DNA of 24,632 nt from Pseudomonadota bacterium (GCA_023438115.1 JAEZEB010000258.1:1-24632), one strand, 5' to 3'; counted from the first letter of the stretch, positions 13,731 through 22,689 are shown. The notes: generated by a model from the letters alone, not told the origin. Numbers and translations are program-made.

Positions 13731-15872
13731 ATGGCCAACTTCCAAGGCGACAAGCAGAAGGTCCGCGCGATCCTGGACGCGGTGAAGAAGGAAAAGCGCG
13801 ATTCGCTGACGGCCCCCGAAGGCAAGCAGATCTGCGACGCCTACGGCATCAACGTGCCCAAGGAGGCGGTGGTCTCCAGCGCCAAGGACGCCATGAGCAC
13901 GGCGTCGTCCATGGGCTTCCCCGTGGTGATGAAGATCGTCTCGCCGGACATCCTGCACAAGACCGAGGCCGGCGGCGTGATCGTGGGCGTCAAGAGCGCC
14001 GACGACGCCGCCACGGCCTACGAGACGATCATCGCCAACGCCAGGAAGTACAAGGCGGACGCGAAGATCGTCGGCGTGCAGGTGCAGCAGATGATCAAGG
14101 GCGGCCAGGAAGTGATCGTGGGCGCCATGACCGATCCCAGCTTCGGCAAGCTGGTGGCCTTCGGCCTCGGCGGCGTGCTTGTCGAGGTGCTGAAGGACGT
14201 CACCTTCCGCCTGGCCCCGGCCACGCGCGAGGACGCCGCCAGCATGCTCGACGGCATCCAGGCCGCCGAAGTGCTCAAGGGCGTGCGCGGCGGCAAGCCG
14301 GTGAACCGCGAGGCGCTGCAGGACACCATCGTGCGCGTGTCGCAGCTGGTCTCGGACTTCCCCGAAATCTCGGAGATGGACCTGAACCCGGTCTTCGCTT
14401 CCGAGGACGGCGCCATCGCCGCCGACGTGCGGATCGTCGTCGATTTCGAGCAGAAGCCGGCGCGCTTCCGCCCGGACGAGAAGGACGTGGTCACGTCGAT
14501 GAACCGCATCATGAAGCCCAAGGCGGTGGCCGTGATCGGCGCTTCCAACGAGGCCGGCAAGATCGGCAACTCGGTGATGAAGAACCTCATCAACGGCGGC
14601 TACCAGGGCACGATCTACCCGATCCACCCCAAGGAAGCCGAGATCATGGGGATCCAGGCTTACAAGAGCGTCAAGGACATCCCCGGCGAGATCGACACCG
14701 CGGTGTTCGCCATTCCCGCCAAGCTGGTGGCCGGCGCGCTGAAGGAGTGCGGCGAGAAGAAGATCGCCGGCGCGATCCTGATCCCCTCGGGCTTCGGCGA
14801 GACCGGCAACATCGAGGGCCAGGAGGAGCTGCAGCGCATCGGCCGCGAGTACAACATCCGGCTGATGGGGCCGAACATCTACGGCTTCTACTACACGCAT
14901 GCCAACCTGTGCGCCACCTTCTGCACGGCCTACGACTACAAGGGCTCCACCGCCCTGTCGTCGCAGTCCGGCGGCATCGGCATGGCCATCATCGGCTTCT
15001 CGCGCAGCGCCAAGATGGGCGTCTCGGCCATCGTCGGCCTGGGCAACAAGTCCGACATCGACGAGGACGACCTGCTGCTGTTTTTCGAGCAGGACGAAAA
15101 CACCAAGGTGATCGCCCAGCACGCGGAAGACCTCAAGGACGGCCGCGCCTTCGCGGAAGTCGCCAAGCGCGTCTCGAAGAAGAAGCCGGTGATCATGCTC
15201 AAGGCCGGCCGCACCGAGATGGGCGCCGCCGCGGCGAGCTCGCACACGGGCGCCGTCGCCGGCACCGACAAGATCTACGACGACGTGCTGCGCCAGTCCG
15301 GCGTGATCCGCGCCAACAGCCTGCGCCAGATGCTGGAGCTCTCGCGCGGCGTGCCGATCCTGCCCACGCCCAAGGGCGAGAACGTGGTGATCATCACCGG
15401 CGCGGGCGGCTCGGGGGTGCTGCTGTCCGACTCGTGCGTCGACAACGGCCTGAAGCTGTTCAAGCCGATGCCGGAAGACCTGGACGCCGCCTTCCGCAAG
15501 TTCATCCCGCCCTTCGGCGCGGCCGGCAACCCGGTGGACATCACCGGCGGCGAGCCGCCCATCACCTACGTGAACACGGTGCGCCTGGGCCTGGAGGACG
15601 ACCGCATCCACGCGCTGATCCTGGGCTACTGGCACACCATCGTGACGCCGCCCATGGTCTTCGCGAAGAACATGGTGCAGGTGGTCAACGAGATGAAGGA
15701 GAAAGGCAAGATCAAGCCGGTCGTGGCCTCGCTGGCCGGCGACGTGGAGGTGGAGGAAGCCGCGCAGTACCTGTACGAGAACGGCATCCCCGCCTACGCC
15801 TACTCCACCGAGCTGCCGGTGGAAGTGCTGGGTGCCAAGTACAAGTGGGCGCGCTCGGCCGGCCTGCTGTGA
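13731..15872 (+). CDS. ADP-forming acyl-CoA ligase (acetate/oxalate--CoA ligase family)
   Basis: 713 aa. Domain order is ATP-grasp first (about 15-240, with PVVMKIVSPDILHKTEAGGV and MDLNPVF), then CoA-binding (about 257-350, KAVAVIGASNEAGKIGNSVM) and the succinyl-CoA-ligase-like domains. The phospho-carrier histidine is H505 in ASSHTGAVAG. This is the NDP-forming acetyl-CoA synthetase family in the permuted order with ATP-grasp at the N-terminus. The reaction is acid + CoA + ATP to acyl-CoA + ADP + Pi, reversible. Between frc and formate dehydrogenase it could activate oxalate to start the Oxc/Frc cycle, or make ATP from formyl-CoA; this is inference. A GGAGG site precedes the ATG by 5 nt. 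It follows frc after 39 nt and precedes fdsGB by 17 nt. Confidence 0.9.
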   Translation: MANFQGDKQKVRAILDAVKKEKRDSLTAPEGKQICDAYGINVPKEAVVSSAKDAMSTASSMGFPVVMKIVSPDILHKTEAGGVIVGVKSADDAATAYETIIANARKYKADAKIVGVQVQQMIKGGQEVIVGAMTDPSFGKLVAFGLGGVLVEVLKDVTFRLAPATREDAASMLDGIQAAEVLKGVRGGKPVNREALQDTIVRVSQLVSDFPEISEMDLNPVFASEDGAIAADVRIVVDFEQKPARFRPDEKDVVTSMNRIMKPKAVAVIGASNEAGKIGNSVMKNLINGGYQGTIYPIHPKEAEIMGIQAYKSVKDIPGEIDTAVFAIPAKLVAGALKECGEKKIAGAILIPSGFGETGNIEGQEELQRIGREYNIRLMGPNIYGFYYTHANLCATFCTAYDYKGSTALSSQSGGIGMAIIGFSRSAKMGVSAIVGLGNKSDIDEDDLLLFFEQDENTKVIAQHAEDLKDGRAFAEVAKRVSKKKPVIMLKAGRTEMGAAAASSHTGAVAGTDKIYDDVLRQSGVIRANSLRQMLELSRGVPILPTPKGENVVIITGAGGSGVLLSDSCVDNGLKLFKPMPEDLDAAFRKFIPPFGAAGNPVDITGGEPPITYVNTVRLGLEDDRIHALILGYWHTIVTPPMVFAKNMVQVVNEMKEKGKIKPVVASLAGDVEVEEAAQYLYENGIPAYAYSTELPVEVLGAKYKWARSAGLL

Positions 15873-15889
15873 CGCGGTAAGCTCGCAGG

Positions 15890-17593
15890 ATGTCCCCCAA
15901 CCGCGTCATCCCCATCGCCGCGGCCGCGCTCCCCGTCCGGGAGCGCAAGCGCCAGGGACCCAAGGGCCGCAAGCCCGGGGACCAGGCGCTGGCCGAAGTG
16001 CGGCAACTGCTCGGTGACGCGTCGCGCCAGCGCGACCTCCTGATCGAGCACCTGCACAAGCTGCAGGACCACTTCGGCTTCCTCTCCGCCGCGCATCTCT
16101 CGGCCCTGGCCCAGGAAATGCGCCTGGCGCAGTCGGAAGTCTACGAAGTGGCTTCCTTCTACCACCACTTCGACATCGTCAAGGAAGGCGACGAGGCGCC
16201 GCAGGCGCTCACCGTGCGCGTGTGCGACGGCCTGTCGTGCGAACTCGCCGGCGCGCAGCAGCTGCTGCAGAAGCTGCCGGCGCTGCTCGGGCGGGACGTG
16301 CGGGTGATCCCGGCGCCCTGCATCGGGCGCTGCGAGCAGGCGCCCGCCGCCGTCGTCGGCCAGAAGCCGGTACCCTGCGCCACGCCGCAGAAGGTGGTCG
16401 AGTGCGTGAAGGAAGGCGCGACGAAGCACGAGCCCGAGGGCTACATGGGCCTGTCGCAGTACCGGGCCGCCGGCGGCTACCAGCTGCTGGAGCAGTGCCT
16501 GTCCGGCGAGCGGGACGTCGAATCCGTGATCGCCGCCATGGAGGCCTCCGGCCTGCGCGGCCTGGGCGGCGCCGGCTTCCCGGCCGGGCGCAAGTGGCGC
16601 ATCGTGCGCGCCGAGCCGGGCCCGCGCCTGATGGCGGTGAACATCGACGAGGGCGAGCCGGGCACCTTCAAGGACCGCGTGTACCTGGAGCGCGACCCCC
16701 ATCGCTTCCTGGAGGGCATGCTGGTCGCCGCCTGGGCCGTCGGCATCGAAGCGATCTACATCTACCTGCGCGACGAGTACCACGGCTGCCGCGAGATGCT
16801 GACCGAGGAGCTGGCCGCGCTGCGGCGCGAGCTGCCCGTGCCCGACCTGCCGACGATCCACCTGCGCCGCGGCGCCGGCGCCTACATCTGCGGCTACGTG
16901 TCCGCTATGATCGAATCCATCGAAGGCAAGCGCGGCAGGCCGCGCCTGCGCCCGCCCTACGTGGCGCAGGTGGGCCTGTTCGGGCGGCCGACGCTGGAAC
17001 ACAACTTCGAGACGCTGTACTGGGTGCGCGACCTGCTGGAGCGCGGCCCCGAATGGTTCGCCTCGCAGGGCGCCAACGGCCGCAAGGGCCTGCGCTCCTT
17101 CTCGGTGTCGGGGCGCGTGCGCAATCCGGGCGTCAAGGTGGCGCCGGCGGGCGTGACGATCCAGGAGCTGATCGACGAGCACTGCGGCGGCATGGCGGAC
17201 GGGCACAAGTTCTACGCCTACCTGCCGGGCGGCGCCTCGGGCGGCATCCTGCCGGCGGCGATGAACGACATCCCGCTGGACTTCGACACGCTGCAGCCCT
17301 ACGGCTGCTTCATCGGCTCGGCCGCTGTCGTGGTGCTGTCGGACAAGGATTCGGCGGTGGGCGCGGCGCGCAACCTGATGCGCTTCTTCCGCGACGAGTC
17401 GTGCGGGCAGTGCACGCCCTGCCGGGCGGGCACCGCCAAGGCGCTGGCCCTGATCAACGCGCCGCGCTGGGACCAGCCGCTGCTGGCGGAGCTGTCGCAG
17501 GTGATGCGCGACGCGTCGATCTGCGGGCTGGGGCAGGCGGCGCCGAATCCGGTGGATTGCGTGGTGAAGTATTTTCCGCGTGAATTGGGGTGA
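15890..17593 (+). CDS. NAD-dependent formate dehydrogenase, fused FdsG-FdsB subunit (gamma + beta)
   Basis: 567 aa. Residues 1 to about 165 are the NuoE-like FdsG part with 2Fe-2S ligands C112, C117, C144 and C148. The rest is the NuoF-like FdsB part: FMN/NADH region GLGGAGFPAGRKW near 187 and NIDEGEPGTFKDR near 246, and 4Fe-4S ligands C505, C508, C511 and C545. In the usual fds operon FdsG and FdsB are separate genes; here they are one frame. It passes electrons from FdsA to NAD+ in the cytoplasm. In the NADH-site motif the usual CGEE reads CGYV (Y336-V337), an odd change. The ATG at 15890 is only weakly supported by a GCAGG site; the first 30 residues are basic and not conserved. It lies 17 nt after the ligase gene. 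Confidence 0.92.
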   Translation: MSPNRVIPIAAAALPVRERKRQGPKGRKPGDQALAEVRQLLGDASRQRDLLIEHLHKLQDHFGFLSAAHLSALAQEMRLAQSEVYEVASFYHHFDIVKEGDEAPQALTVRVCDGLSCELAGAQQLLQKLPALLGRDVRVIPAPCIGRCEQAPAAVVGQKPVPCATPQKVVECVKEGATKHEPEGYMGLSQYRAAGGYQLLEQCLSGERDVESVIAAMEASGLRGLGGAGFPAGRKWRIVRAEPGPRLMAVNIDEGEPGTFKDRVYLERDPHRFLEGMLVAAWAVGIEAIYIYLRDEYHGCREMLTEELAALRRELPVPDLPTIHLRRGAGAYICGYVSAMIESIEGKRGRPRLRPPYVAQVGLFGRPTLEHNFETLYWVRDLLERGPEWFASQGANGRKGLRSFSVSGRVRNPGVKVAPAGVTIQELIDEHCGGMADGHKFYAYLPGGASGGILPAAMNDIPLDFDTLQPYGCFIGSAAVVVLSDKDSAVGAARNLMRFFRDESCGQCTPCRAGTAKALALINAPRWDQPLLAELSQVMRDASICGLGQAAPNPVDCVVKYFPRELG

Positions 17594-17602
17594 GGAAGAC
17601 CT

Positions 17603-17691
17603 GTCGGGGTTCGCCTGCGGGCTCACCCCGACCTACGAAACCCCGCGCTGCCCCTCCGTAGGTCGGGGTGAGCGCGAAGCCGAACCCCGAC
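17603..17691. repeat. Inverted repeat with 35-nt arms between fdsGB and fdsA
   Basis: Arms at 17603-17637 and 17657-17691 are nearly perfect reverse complements (GTCGGGGTTCG... and CGTAGGTCGGGGTGAG...), with a 19-nt centre. This family of GTAGGTCGGGGTGAG/CGAACCCCGAC repeats is common in intergenic regions of related bacteria. Within the operon it forms a strong hairpin that may reduce or process the fdsA transcript. Confidence 0.85.
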
Positions 17692-17713
17692 GCCCCGAGA
17701 CTGGGAGAACACG

Positions 17714-20509
17714 ATGAATGCCGTCACCCGCGCCGAACTGGCGCAGATCGACACCCCCACCATCCGCTTCAAGCTCAACGGCCGGGAAGTCGAGGCCCGC
17801 GCGAGCGAGACCCTGATCCAGGTCGCCGACCGCGAAGGCGTGGAGATCCCCCGCCTCTGCTACAAGCCCGGCCTCGACACCGCCGGCAACTGCCGCGCCT
17901 GCATGGTGGAGATCAAGGGCGAGCGCGTGCTCGCCCCCAGCTGCTGCCGCACCGCCACCCCCGGCATGGAGGTCACCAGCGACAGCGAGCGCGCCACCAA
18001 GGCGCAGAAGATGGTGCTGGAACTGCTGCAGTCCGACATGCCGGAGGCCGAGTACACGCGCCACAACGAGGTGGACGACTGGTCGGCGAAGCTGGGCGTG
18101 GGCAAGCCGCGCTTCCCCTCGCGCGGCCAGGTCGCGCCGGACCTGTCGCACCCCGCCATCGCCGTCAACCTCGACGCCTGCATCCAGTGCACGCGCTGCC
18201 TGCGCGCCTGCCGCGACGAACAGGTGAACGACGTGATCGGCCTGGCCTTCCGCGGCGAGCATGCCAAGATCGTCTTCGACATGGACGACCCCATGGGCGT
18301 GTCCACCTGCGTGGCCTGCGGCGAATGCGTGCAGGCCTGCCCCACCGGCGCGCTGATGCCCGCGCGCGGCGCCGCCCTGCCCGTGCCGGACAAGCAGGTG
18401 AATTCCGTTTGTCCGTACTGCGGCGTCGGCTGCCAGCTCACCTACAACGTCAAGGACGGCAAGATCCTCTACGTCGAGGGCCGCGACGGCCCGGCCAACC
18501 ATGGCAGGCTGTGCGTCAAGGGCCGCTACGGCTTCGACTACGCGCACCACCCGCAGCGCCTGACCAAGCCGCTGATCCGCCGCGAAGGTGCGCCCAAACT
18601 GCCGCACGCCACACTGGATCCCGAGCGCGTGCACGAAGTCTTCCGCGAGGCGAGCTGGGAAGAAGCGCTGGCGCTGGCCGCCGGCAAACTCAAGGACATC
18701 CGCGACACCGCCGGACCGAAGTCGCTCGTGGGCTTCGGCTCGGCCAAGGGCAGCAACGAGGAGGCCTACCTGTTCCAGAAGCTCGTGCGCCAGGTGTTCA
18801 GAAGCTCGCACGTGGACCACTGCACGCGGCTGTGCCATGCCAGCTCGGTGGCGGCGCTGCTGGAGGGCATCGGCTCGGGCGCGGTGAGCAACCCGGTGGC
18901 GGACGTGGCCCAGGCGGAAGTGATCTTCCTCATCGGCGCCAACCCCACGGTGAACCACCCCGTGGCGGCGAGCTTCATCAAGAACGCCGTCGATGCGGGC
19001 GCAACGCTGGTCATCGCCGACCCGCGCCGCCAGCAGCTCTCGCGCCGCGCCAAGTGGCACCTGCAGTTCCGCCCCGATACCGACGTGGCGCTGCTCAACG
19101 GGCTGCTGCACGTGATCGTGGCCGAAGGCTTGGTGGACGAGGCCTTCATCGGCGCGCGCGTCAACGGCTTCGAGCAACTGAAAGCCTCGGTGGCCGAGGC
19201 CACGCCCGAGCGCATGGCCGAGATCTGCGGCATCCCGGCCGAGACGATCCGCGAGGTGGCGCGCACCTTCGCCACGGCGCGCAGCGCCATGATCCTGTGG
19301 GGCATGGGCGTGAGCCAGCACGTGCACGGCACCGACAACGCGCGCGCCTTGATCGCGCTGGCGCTGATCACGGGCCAGATCGGGCGGACCGGCACCGGGC
19401 TGCACCCGCTGCGCGGCCAGAACAACGTGCAGGGCGCCAGCGATGCGGGCCTGATCCCGATGATGCTGCCCAACTACCAGCGCGTGGGCGAGGCCGCCGT
19501 GAGGGAGCAGTTCGAGGCGCTGTGGGGCGGCGCCATCGACGCGCGGCCGGGCATGACGGTGGTGGAGATCATGCATGCGGCGCACGAGGGCCGCATCCGC
19601 GGCCTGTTCGTGGAGGGCGAGAACCCGGCCATGAGCGACCCGGACCTGAACTTCGCGCGCCAGGCGCTGGCGGAACTGCAGCACCTGGTGGTGCAGGACA
19701 TCTTCGCCACCGAGACCGCGCTGCTGGCCGACGTGGTGCTGCCGGCCTCGGCGCAGCCCGAGAAGTGGGGCACCTACACCAACACCGACCGGCTGATCCA
19801 GATCGGCCGCCCCGCGGTCTCCCCGCCGGGGCAGGCGATGCAGGACCTGTGGGTGATCGAGCAGATCGGCCGCCGCCTGGGCGCCGACTGGAGCTACTGG
19901 CACGCCGAGGATGGCGCGGGCCAGGCGGCCGCCGAAGCGCCGGTGGCGCGCGTGTACGAGGAAATGCGTGCCGTGATGGCGCCGCTGGCCGGCGTGCCCT
20001 GGAGCCGCCTGGTGCGCGAGGAAGCGGTGGTCACGCCCGCACCCGTGGAGGACGCGCCGGGACAGAGTGTGGTGTTCGTGGACAGCTTTCCCATGCCCGA
20101 CGGCTGCGCCAGGCTCGTGCCCACGCAGTTCCGCCCCGGCGCGGAACGCACCGATGCGGACTATCCCTTCGTGCTGACCACCGGGCGCGTGCTGGAGCAC
20201 TGGCACACGGGCGCGATGACGCGCCACGCCAGCATGCTCGATGCGATCACACCCGAGGCCCTGGTGAGCCTGCATCCGCTGGACGCGGCGGCGCTGGGGG
20301 TGGCCGACGGCGCGAGTGTCAGGCTGGAGACGCACCACGGCGGGGTGGTTGCGCGCGCAAGCGTTACCGAGCAGGTCCAGCGCGGCCAGCTCTTCATTCC
20401 CTTCGCGTTCTGGGAGGCCGCGGCCAACACGCTCACGGGCGACGCGCTCGATGCGGTGGCAAAGATCCCGGGCTTCAAGGTGACGGCGGCACGCTTGTTG
20501 CCTGAGTGA
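17714..20509 (+). CDS. fdsA: NAD-dependent formate dehydrogenase catalytic subunit FdsA
   Basis: 931 aa molybdopterin enzyme that oxidises formate to CO2. Order: a NuoG-like 2Fe-2S domain (C49, C60, C63, C77/78); two 4Fe-4S clusters (C156, C159, C162, C166, and C199, C202, C205, C209); a further 4Fe-4S cluster (C233, C236, C240, C267); and the bis-MGD domains. The Mo ligand is Cys374 with His375 in DHCTRLCHASSV, so this is the cysteine and not the selenocysteine form. Later motifs include LFVEGENPAMSDPDLN and the C-terminal GRVLEHWHTGAMTR. It works with the fused FdsG-FdsB protein to make NADH from formate released by Frc. A GGGAG site lies before the ATG. No fdsC or fdsD accessory gene follows. 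A hairpin lies after the stop. Confidence 0.96.
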   Translation: MNAVTRAELAQIDTPTIRFKLNGREVEARASETLIQVADREGVEIPRLCYKPGLDTAGNCRACMVEIKGERVLAPSCCRTATPGMEVTSDSERATKAQKMVLELLQSDMPEAEYTRHNEVDDWSAKLGVGKPRFPSRGQVAPDLSHPAIAVNLDACIQCTRCLRACRDEQVNDVIGLAFRGEHAKIVFDMDDPMGVSTCVACGECVQACPTGALMPARGAALPVPDKQVNSVCPYCGVGCQLTYNVKDGKILYVEGRDGPANHGRLCVKGRYGFDYAHHPQRLTKPLIRREGAPKLPHATLDPERVHEVFREASWEEALALAAGKLKDIRDTAGPKSLVGFGSAKGSNEEAYLFQKLVRQVFRSSHVDHCTRLCHASSVAALLEGIGSGAVSNPVADVAQAEVIFLIGANPTVNHPVAASFIKNAVDAGATLVIADPRRQQLSRRAKWHLQFRPDTDVALLNGLLHVIVAEGLVDEAFIGARVNGFEQLKASVAEATPERMAEICGIPAETIREVARTFATARSAMILWGMGVSQHVHGTDNARALIALALITGQIGRTGTGLHPLRGQNNVQGASDAGLIPMMLPNYQRVGEAAVREQFEALWGGAIDARPGMTVVEIMHAAHEGRIRGLFVEGENPAMSDPDLNFARQALAELQHLVVQDIFATETALLADVVLPASAQPEKWGTYTNTDRLIQIGRPAVSPPGQAMQDLWVIEQIGRRLGADWSYWHAEDGAGQAAAEAPVARVYEEMRAVMAPLAGVPWSRLVREEAVVTPAPVEDAPGQSVVFVDSFPMPDGCARLVPTQFRPGAERTDADYPFVLTTGRVLEHWHTGAMTRHASMLDAITPEALVSLHPLDAAALGVADGASVRLETHHGGVVARASVTEQVQRGQLFIPFAFWEAAANTLTGDALDAVAKIPGFKVTAARLLPE

Positions 20510-20522
20510 CATTCGTCACGAA

Positions 20523-20549
20523 AGCCCCGGACGCCTCGCGCCCGGGGCT
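20523..20549 (+). terminator. Hairpin after fdsA, possible terminator
   Basis: AGCCCCGG (20523-20530) and CCGGGGCT (20542-20549) form an 8-bp GC-rich stem 14 nt after the stop. No T-tract follows, so termination may be weak or Rho-assisted. A second hairpin, ACTGCATC/GATGCAGT, lies at 20552-20583. Confidence 0.5.
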
Positions 20550-20774
20550 CAACTGCATCCTCTTACGCCTCCCAAGATGCAGTAACGCGACCCGCAGCAT
20601 CACATGGCATTGTTCGGTCCGTGCCGCCCAAGGTGCTTTTCCTTGGGCAAGCGCAATCCCTGTCGACCCTGAGCAAAGAAGGCGCGTCAACCAAGCGCCC
20701 GCCAGGTCCGCCCGTGCCCAAGTCCTGACATGCATGCTTTGGCGTGCATGTCCGGGCCAGCCATTGACCGACCG

Positions 20775-22070
20775 ATGAAAATCACGAACCAAAAGACATT
20801 TTTGGCAATTGCCATTGCATGCTCCGCTCTTCTTGGCGCATGCGGCGGGGGTGAAGACCTTCAGAATGAAACGGCTGCGCAGTCCGAATCTGCGACCGCG
20901 CTGGCCAGCATCCAGAGAGAATCTGCGGCCGGTTTGACGACCGCCTCGACGGAAGATACCTCAGCGCGTTTCGGCCCGGCCGATTTCGTGGGCGACGAGG
21001 TTCCGATGCTGGATCCGCTGACCTTCGTGCGCGAGCAGGCACGTGAAAGTGGTGGACTGCAATCTTCCGCCTTGATGGCTGGCAACGTGACCAAATGGAA
21101 TCCGGGCCATTACATCCAGTTCGGGTCGAATGCCAATGATTTCGTCGTCGACGCCGCCCTGAAGGAGACGGCCGGCATGCCTTTCGTCAAGGGCATCATG
21201 ATTCGCGCCAGTTGGCACCAATTGGAAAAGAGCAAGGGCCAATACGATTTCTCGCGCGTTGACCGGTATCTGGAAAAGGCCAGGGCCAAGGGCAAGCGCG
21301 TATTCCTGATGGTGGGCACCAAGACCTTCGACGGCGACAAGGCGGTCCCTGATTACCTGCGCACCTCGCAGTACAGCGGCGGCGCCTTCCGTATCGGTAC
21401 CATCAAGGGCACCTATGGCGAAAACATGGCGCTGTACGACGACGACGTGCGCGACCGCCTGATCGCCCTCATGCAGGCCCTGGCCAAGCGCTACAACAAG
21501 GACAACAACTTCGAAGGCGTGGCGTTCAACGAAACGGCCTGGGGCAAGATGGTCAAGGATTTGTCCGACACCCAGAAAAACCAGTTCTTCTCCAATCTGG
21601 CGAAGGTGGATACCGCCACGCGCTCCGCATTTTCCAACAGCGTGGTGATCCAGTTCATGAATTACCCGTCCAATTTCATGCCGGCGCTGTTCGAAAACAT
21701 GAAGGACAAGGGCGTCGGCATGGGCGGGCCGGACGTTTTCATCGACGACCCGGATCTGGAACGTTCGGCCTATGTCTTCAATCCGAAGGCCAAGGGCGTG
21801 ATTCCTATCGGCATGAAGGTGGAGTCTGATTGCTATAACGCCGTTGAACATGGCGGAAAATATACCCAGGTGGACGTGCGTAAAATCTACAGCTTTGCTC
21901 GCGACCGTCTGTACAGCAATTACATCTTTTGGAACCGCTATACCGACAAGCACAATCCGTGGGCCGATGTGCTGCAAATGTTCAAGGGCGAAGCGTTCCC
22001 CACCGCCGGCGCTGGCGGCCTGAATGCGGCCTGCCCGTCGACATTCGCGTCCTGCGCGCCCAAGCTCTGA
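20775..22070 (+). CDS. Lipoprotein with a glycoside-hydrolase-like TIM-barrel domain
   Basis: 431 aa. A lipoprotein signal peptide is clear: KITNQKTFLAIAIACSALLG followed by the lipobox LGAC at about residues 20-23, then a Ser/Thr/Ala-rich linker to about residue 105. From there the protein looks like a glycoside-hydrolase clan A barrel: a WHQLEKSKGQYDFSRVDRYL block (GH42/GH5-like), KRVFLMVG, and GVAFNETAWG, where N252-E253 fits the acid/base position. E350 in GMKVESDC could be the nucleophile. No family is certain and the substrate is unknown. Codon use has more A/T at third positions than the flanking fds genes, suggesting separate acquisition. Start at 20775 is chosen because it opens the signal peptide. 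A strong terminator follows. Confidence 0.75.
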   Translation: MKITNQKTFLAIAIACSALLGACGGGEDLQNETAAQSESATALASIQRESAAGLTTASTEDTSARFGPADFVGDEVPMLDPLTFVREQARESGGLQSSALMAGNVTKWNPGHYIQFGSNANDFVVDAALKETAGMPFVKGIMIRASWHQLEKSKGQYDFSRVDRYLEKARAKGKRVFLMVGTKTFDGDKAVPDYLRTSQYSGGAFRIGTIKGTYGENMALYDDDVRDRLIALMQALAKRYNKDNNFEGVAFNETAWGKMVKDLSDTQKNQFFSNLAKVDTATRSAFSNSVVIQFMNYPSNFMPALFENMKDKGVGMGGPDVFIDDPDLERSAYVFNPKAKGVIPIGMKVESDCYNAVEHGGKYTQVDVRKIYSFARDRLYSNYIFWNRYTDKHNPWADVLQMFKGEAFPTAGAGGLNAACPSTFASCAPKL

Positions 22071-22098
22071 ATCCAAAATCCACCACCCTCCTTGAACG

Positions 22099-22122
22099 GG
22101 CCGGCATTGCCGGCCTTTTTTT
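22099..22122 (+). terminator. Rho-independent terminator of the lipoprotein gene
   Basis: GGCCGGC (22099-22105), ATT loop and GCCGGCC (22109-22115) form a stem immediately followed by seven T (22116-22122), the classic intrinsic terminator. It lies 29 nt after the stop codon at 22070. Confidence 0.92.
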
Positions 22123-22670
22123 CGCCTGTCCCACCGGCGGCCGGCAGCAGGCCTTGCGTCTGAGGGCTTGCCGCAGCCGCTACAGGGGCCAGACGGGCTT
22201 TGTCCGCCGCGCACGCAGGCTCCTACGCGCGGCGCGCGGCAAGCTGCTGAGGCGGCATCCATGCCGCTCCATGGCGGCTTGGCACGTTTGCCCGAGGCGC
22301 CAGGCCCACACATCGGTTGCTTGCACAACGTCCGTGATCTGCGGGTGTCTTCGCGTCCGCATAGGGCGCTGCTCGAGCGCCCCATGCGGACGTTCCGGTA
22401 GCACTTTGGTGAGCACTTACCACGCTGCGGCACGGCCTCTCGGGGACACAAAACAGGCCTGAACCGGACTGAAGTCGCCTGCAGCGAAGCCGAAACCTCG
22501 TCGGCAGCGCTTGCGGCAGTGCATGCCGCATCCCCGTAAAACCCTCCATAGACCGTCGTCGGGCGATGCAATAGGCAGCCAAGCTGTAACGCAGCGTGAC
22601 GCCGGCTGCGTTGGTCAATCCCCTCTCAGGGCGCTTTCGCTACATCGGGCGTGGCAAGTTGTACCCATAC
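22123..22670. other. Gene-free stretch with one strong hairpin
   Basis: I see no coding region here that I can support. The open frames are short, lack ribosome binding sites and have no recognisable motifs. The only clear structure is a hairpin at 22355-22391: GTCCGCAT and ATGCGGAC outer arms plus GGGCGC and GCGCCC inner arms, one mismatch and a 7-nt loop. It has no T-tract. The region may hold decayed sequence or an unannotated RNA. Confidence 0.5.
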
Positions 22671-22689
22671 ATGACAATGGTTCTCATTC
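22671..22689 (+). promoter_or_regulatory. Fur-like box upstream of the nitroreductase gene
   Basis: The sequence GACAATGGTTCTCATTCGC (22673-22691) matches the GATAATGATTCTCATTATC form of the Fur box in about 15 of 19 positions, and its inner part is a partial palindrome. It ends about 12 nt before the ATG at 22703, where Fur binding would block expression in iron-replete cells. Confidence 0.5.

Noticed and set aside
12327..15635. Very long open frame (about 1100 codons) on the minus strand opposite frc and the CoA ligase gene
   Set aside because: It is a by-product of the high-GC third-position bias of the real plus-strand genes. Its translation is rich in Arg, His, Gly and Ala, with no recognisable domain.
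17714..20509. Selenocysteine form of formate dehydrogenase
   Set aside because: The metal-ligand position is a Cys codon (C374), there is no in-frame TGA, and no SECIS-like structure is needed.
17633..20512. Long minus-strand frame (about 960 codons) opposite fdsA
   Set aside because: Same codon-bias artefact. The plus strand shows full FdsA cluster and cofactor motifs, and the antisense product has no motif.
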